NCBI GenBank assembly: GCA_009602725.1
Contig: WELB01000070.1
Coordinates: 277,068-341,067, forward strand
Direction of reading: 5' to 3'
Length of the DNA stretch: 64,000 nucleotides
DNA from: Spirogloea muscicola
Taxonomy: Eukaryota; Streptophyta; Zygnematophyceae; Spirogloeales; Spirogloeaceae
Part shown: positions 58,920-64,000 of the stretch, piece after piece
Position numbering within the stretch: position 1 is the stretch's first letter
Layout: the number at the start of each line of letters is the position of its first letter
Notes under the pieces: generated by a model
Seen by the model: the letters and a program-made list of their open reading frames with translations, nothing else
Database searches by the model: none
What the model was told of the DNA's origin: nothing
Translations under genes and position numbers: made by a program

Positions 58920-59262
58920 GCCACATTCTTTGCGCTGCATTCTTTGTACTTTCTGCATTTTCTGCCTGAACAATGTATTGGCTTGAATTGGCCTCCCTTT
59001 GATTTCAAGCGCACCGCGCGCCTTCTCTCTTCCCTCCCTGCTCCCGCGGTGGCCCTCCAGCACACGTCCCGTCCCCCAGCCCTGCCCTGCATATTAGGGT
59101 GGAACACTGCCGTGACGAGGCCAGGGTGCGGCATGCTGCTGCGGCGAGGAGCTCGGGATGTTGCGAGCGGACCCCCTCGTTCGCAGCTACGGGTGGGCAG
59201 GGGCAGGCCACGAGCATGTGCAGCATAAGCCTGGCATCTGCAAACGGCGCTGGCATTGACAA
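58920..59262. repeat. Repeat C (+) and possible LINE knuckle region (-)
   Basis: Repeat C is at 58965-59025 on the plus strand. The minus frame across 59262-59100 includes LMLHMLVACPCPPVAANEGV, reminiscent of the zinc-knuckle/endonuclease linker of these LINEs (compare ATHMLRCPTGPEVVG). The link is tentative. Confidence 0.4.
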
Positions 59263-59780
59263 GGCGGATGTAAAGCAGGTCCCCTACATTTGCTCATTTG
59301 CAAGCCAGAGAAAGGCCTGGCTAGGTCACTTCTAGAGGACAAGGGAGATGTGGCCCCCTCAGGTTAAAGGAGCCCTGCTAGGTAACGCCATTGGCGACCG
59401 TGCTGCTCCAGCACGCTGTTAACAGGCCGCCGGCACACCATATAATCTCGGCTATAGCTGAACAGAGCCTCGAGACGGTGTACCTGCAAATACCAACTAC
59501 TGGAGCAAGATGGCAGCCTGGTTGCAGAGTCAATTCCGCAAGGCTGAAGGTGGACAATCAACCAAGCCCCATACAGTAGAGCCCCTGCGACTTTGGATCT
59601 TGTGAGGCGACTGTTGTACTGCTAAACGCCCTATGATGTCCATCTGCTCTTTGTGTTAGATGGATGGACTGCATCTGCTGAGAGTACAGACTTCTTAAGA
59701 ATGCATCACACTGGTGCAGCTTCCATCTTCAATGTTAGGTTTGTGGTGAATGGCAAGCAAGCTCTTGCTACCTTCTTGTC
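59263..59780. other. Upstream region of the golgin-like gene
   Basis: May contain promoter and first exon(s). No start codon could be assigned with confidence. Confidence 0.35.
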
Positions 59781-62700
59781 AGGTTATGTAGTGTACTCAC
59801 TGATGCAGAGCTACTAGAAGTTGTCGACCGTACGGCAAAGAATGCTGTCATCAGAGAGCGTGAAAGCTCAGGTATTACCATACCCTCAGTGTATCTCCTA
59901 TTCGCTACTCACAAGGACACGCATAGGTATACTATCATCATGAAGTATTGGTGCATGAGTGCTGTGTATGTCAGGTTTCTACAGCGGTAGGACGCCAGCA
60001 GCTATGATTAAACGTACTCTGGAAGTTGCAACCCCTTCAAACTGGCAGACTCTCGTGTGAATGTGAACGTCCCTCCTCTAACTTCACTGTAACCACTGTG
60101 CTTTCAGGTCAAGATGGGAGTGATTTGAAAACAGGGAGCAGTCCTCTTACTGCTGGCAAGGTGGACAGTAGTGGTAGTGGAGATGTTGTTTCTGCTGCAC
60201 ATGAATTGGTCGGATATTGCTGATCATGAGCCCAAGGGTTGCTTCTCATGCTGGAGAAAGCCTGGGACTCGTCTGTACATAAGAATTCCACTCATTGTGT
60301 ACCAGGGGATCTAAGCAGGCCGTAAGTTATCTGCAGGTGCTAATCCGTACTCCAGAAAATGTGCTGTCCAAGCGACTTGGAGCCAGCAGAAGCAGCTCCT
60401 ATACGGACCTGGAAGCTTCAAGTCTTGCTCAAGCGAAGGCTAAAGTTGAGACAGACACTTCTGAAGGAGGATTGCTCAGTCAGGAGGATGATGGATCAGC
60501 GGCTGGGTCTACTGTCCTAGGTGAAGAAATCGAGGAGGGTACTTGCACTGACGAACAAGTGGTAGCTAGCAATGGAGGCTCTGAAACCCTGTCAACTTTG
60601 CCAGCACCAGACATCTCCAGAGAGGAGGGCATGCTTGTAGGACCTCAGGAAGCAGAGGTTAGTGCTATCAACGAAGCAGAGTCATGTATCAATTACAGCG
60701 TGGCCTCAAGTACATTGGAGCAGACGGACTCTCCCCTGGCAAAGCTCCCAAAAGATGGGGAATTTGAAGATGGAAGTGCTGGGGATGTCAGCAGTAAAGC
60801 TCCGGAGGAGCTTGAGAGGTCCACCGTTTCAATTGACAGCGACACAACCAGGGCCAAAACTTCCGCAGTAGGCCAAGTAAATATGACCTTGAGCAATGGA
60901 CATGTAGAACCAGCTGACCAGACAATGGATGAACACCAAGAAGAAACCTCAGCAGATGAAAGCCACTCCAGAAGTGCTAATTTGGAGGTGGATTCAAATG
61001 AGGTACTCAGCCGTGCCTCACCTGCATATGCCAGATGAATAGTAGTTCAGACTTATGCACTTGCTTTGGACCTAGTCATACTTGCTTTGAGCCTCAGTCC
61101 TAGCAGGTGCTTATGCACTCTTGGCAGGCGACACCGAGCAGACCATTACCATAGGTGTTATATAAGTATGGCCTGTCCATCATGGTGAAGCTGGTAGTTG
61201 AGCCTAACTTGACCATCGTCAGCAATACAAGTACACTGTTGCTCACTTCCGATTGCAATATGTTCTGCTTAATCATCTCTGATAGGCTCAAGTCCTGTTG
61301 AAGATTGCATCATCTGGAGGACAGACGAAGGAAGCAAGACTGGCTAAGGTATGAAATGATTGTACTTCAAGGTGCATGACAGACACTTCACATGCCTTGC
61401 TTGTGGAGATTCCATTGTTGTCCTACTCTAATTGTGCCCCTGATTGAAGTCTATAAAATTATCTTACTCTTTCATCTCACCAGATTACCCTGCCTTTGTG
61501 GTGCAGGTGTGTGCCAATCTCTCTGCTCGACTTCAGGAGTACAAAGCAGAAAATGTGCAGCTAGAGGAGCTTCTGCTCATTGAGGTAGGCCCCAGCAGGT
61601 GAAACGACATATGTAATATTGGGCAGGGCACTTCCGCCGGAGTTTTTGGCAAGTAGAGAATGCTTGCAATCAGAACCTCATCTACATTGACTAGACAACC
61701 ATAAGTAACCAGTCTGAGCACTTAAGGTGTAGCTAGGTATGATCTCGAGTAAGGCGGCAGTGATCACTTACTGCACTGCTATTTGTGATGATCCCTTGCT
61801 GAGCAGCGAGAGGAGAGAGCTTCTGTGGACAAAATTATTAAGCACTTCGAGCAGCAACTTTCAACGGCTCAGGCAACTGCTGCAAGTATGGAGGCCGATC
61901 TAGCTGGAGCATTGGCAGTCAAATCCGCGGAGATGGCAGCATTGACCTCAGCCCTGCACGAAAGCAGGCAGCGTGCCAATGCTGCCGAAGCAAAAGCAAC
62001 GTCTCTACAAGTGAGCAGCCATCAGAGAATTGCATTGACGTATTGGGGTCTGTCACATCTTCTCGGGCTTTAAGTAGGAATCTGTTATCTTGCGATAATG
62101 ATAGTAGGGCAACAGTGTACTGGAGTCAAAGTCCTTTCTACATGGATGGCAAATGGCTTGTGCAGGCGACAGCAGAGGTATTGACAAGGACTCGGGATAT
62201 GTCTGAAGCTCGAATTATTCAGGTGCACTTGTACAACTGCTAGAGTCTATGATATTTTGGACCCCACAACCACTCTGTATGCTCTGTATGCTTGTAGACA
62301 AGACATTGTGATCTAATGAAGACAAGTCAATGTGTCAGATGTGCTAAAATAGCACTATCTGTCATGCAGGCTCTACGAGAGGAGCTCATATCTACTGAGC
62401 AAAGAGTTGAAGAAGAAAGGCTCGCTCATGTTGCAACTCGACAGGTATGGTCATCGTGAGTAGATAGGTGATTGAGAGGCCTTCACTAGCTATGCAGAAG
62501 AGCAATTCTGGTCATGTCTACTCTTGTCCCAAAGCATTAAGCATTCCTGAGTTGTGTGTGGTATTATGACATCATTGTCGACCTTAGAGAAGGACCACTA
62601 CTTGCTCCTCTACTGACGAAGCATGCACGTCGTTTGCACCTTCCTCTCACTCCTTCCCAGTTTCTCGTTCATGTATCTTCTCCTTCAGTTGCATGCATAC

Positions 62701-64000
62701 GTGTGTGCGCTCACTCTCACTCCCTTCCTCCTGCATTTTGCAGGATGCAGCTGGACGCGAGAACGATCTTGAGCAGCAGCTGACAGAAAATGTTGCTGCA
62801 CTGACCAGAATGCAGGTATTGCTGATGCAAACAAAGCACATAGTTGGTCACATAGAGTGGCTGATGCATGGCATAGTGCCGAGCCACCCTGCTAGTAGCA
62901 GGTATTGCAAATTACTGACTGCCGGGAGCATCTTTGCCAATGTCCTTCATCCCTGAGCTACAGAGGTCTCTGGAGGATCGAGCATCCAAAAATCAAGACA
63001 TGGAGCAGAGGATAACAATGCTGGAGGTGGGCATTCTTCTACTGCTGACCATGGGACTCTTGGATCTCTGCACTAGACTCCGTAACCTCACCCTACCTCA
63101 CTGCATATTTGCAGAGCAATTGTGCTGCACTGAATGAAGAACTTCAGAAGGCTGATGCACGCCTGAAAAGGGAGCAGAAGAGACCATCCGAGGATGCAGG
63201 CAGCTCAATACAGGCAAGCTGCTTCCTCTTGCTCTCTTCAGGATAGTGGCAAAATTGTGGATGGCATGTGGCATACTTTGAGATGTAGTTTTGTTGGCCA
63301 GTATTACGTGGAGTTGGAGATGAAGTTCGACTGCAGCTTAGATCTGACCTGTGCCTTCAAATGTGTACTTAACGCACGAGGTGGTTTGTGGTGGTTAAGA
63401 TCCACTAGTTCCTGTAATCTGCAGGTACAAGCATGGAAAGAAGAGGCTGAAAGAGCTCGGCAAGCACAACGGGAGGCAGAGGGCGCCAATGTTTCGCTGG
63501 CGGTATGCTTGCACAATGGTTCCAAATTTTATCTTGCATCTTTGTCCAACTTACCTGGCTACAGACATTTCATGCAACGCTCACCATGAGAAACTTTGCA
63601 GGCATACTGCTGTGCTTCATCCTGGTGTTGCGCTAAGGAAAGCCATGTGGCAATCAAATTGCACGATGTCATTAATTGCACCGTAGCATTTGACAGGCGG
63701 AGGTGCAGAAGTTAAGGGTGGAGTTAGCAGCAAGCAAGCGTGACATGGACAGTGGCTCAGCTCAGGTGGATGTAACCTGTCATACATCTCTTAGTACATC
63801 TCCTAGACATGATTGATGGGCATTGCCTGGTACATCCTAGTCATTTAGGTTTTTCAACTGAACCTGCAAACCTGTCAACCGATCCATTTCCAGCTTGCTT
63901 ATTGTCATTGGTGATTGAGCTAGCAGCCAACTCATTTGGTGATCGCTTGCAGGCTCAAGGAGAACTGGAGAAGAAGTTTCGGGAGTTGACTGAACTCCTT
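59781..64000 (+). CDS. Golgin-84-like coiled-coil protein (3' part beyond window)
   Basis: Golgi tethering coiled-coil protein of the plant golgin candidate 1/2 (golgin-84) type. The first recognised exon (about 59782-59869) reads LTDAELLEVVDRTAKNAVIR, matching the family's N-terminal motif. A long acidic, Ser/Thr-rich low-complexity exon follows (about 60336-61001). Then many small exons encode a continuous coiled coil: LARLQEYKAENVQLEELLLI-like (61507-61584), EREERASVDKIIKHFEQQLS (from 61807), LREELISTEQRVEEERLAHV (from 62371), ENDLEQQLTENVAALTRMQ (from 62744), RSLEDRASKNQDMEQRITML, VQAWKEEAERARQAQREAEG (from 63425), and EVQKLRVELAASKRDMDS (from 63699). The last exon runs off the window. 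The C-terminal Golgi membrane anchor is not included. The true start lies upstream and is unresolved. Confidence 0.75.

Overview
The window is nuclear DNA of a green-lineage eukaryote, most likely a streptophyte-grade or other green alga. Genes are split by introns of about 100-700 bp, the GC content is moderate with GC-rich first exons, and there are no operons. The lineage call rests on gene content: an SBP-box transcription factor (a family confined to green plants and algae), a PH-START-DUF1336 (EDR2-like) protein, a GT77 RAY1-like arabinosyltransferase, a eubacterial-type GSII glutamine synthetase of the kind known from green algae and non-vascular plants, an LPR1/CotA-like multicopper oxidase, and several proteins with plastid-type leaders. 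A Mesostigma-like alga would fit, but that is a guess.

Layout: 1-1.5 kb, retroelement debris. 2-4 kb (-), TruA-type pseudouridine synthase, divergent (131 bp apart) from a plastid TPM-domain protein (4.1-5.7 kb, +). 6.4-10.3 kb (-), glutamine synthetase, divergent from an SDS22-like PP1 regulator (10.95-13.2 kb, +). 14.65-16.4 kb (-), the largest LINE fragment. 16.8-22.0 kb (+), RAY1-like glycosyltransferase. 23-28 kb, repeat-rich with an 887-bp gap. 29.0-33.6 kb (+), SBP-box gene. 34.6-35.2 kb (-), second LINE copy. 36.1-39.2 kb (-), GH5 endo-beta-mannanase. 39.9-40.9 kb, repeats with a 131-bp gap. 41.3-45.7 kb (+), multicopper oxidase. 46.7-47.0 kb, old LINE copy. 47.7-55.2 kb (-), EDR2-like gene. 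55.6-56.2 kb, repeat fragments. 56.7-57.9 kb (-), small plastid glycine-rich membrane protein. 58.0-59.3 kb, repeats. 59.8 kb to the edge (+), golgin-84-like coiled-coil gene, cut by the window end.

The genes do not form one pathway. Two (RAY1-like and mannanase) act on wall polysaccharides or arabinogalactan, and two (TPM protein and glycine-rich protein) are probably plastidial. For SDS22, the multicopper oxidase, TruA and the small plastid gene I could trace a complete exon chain with matching splice phases.

The most unusual content is the retroelement layer. At least two related non-LTR (LINE) families, here called A and B, end in a C-terminal endonuclease-like domain with the same D-x14-D spacing and a similar terminal peptide (S-D-L-x-x-L-x-R-G-Y-stop). 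Family B tails and many solitary fragments carry a conserved GGGCTGG/CCAGCCC hairpin in their 3' UTR, seen at more than a dozen sites. No poly-A tails are visible. Coding anomalies worth checking are an in-frame TAG in the multicopper oxidase, probable single-base indels in the TPM and mannanase genes, a GC-AG intron, and two genes whose start codon sits alone at the end of exon 1. I recognised no tRNA, rRNA or CRISPR array.
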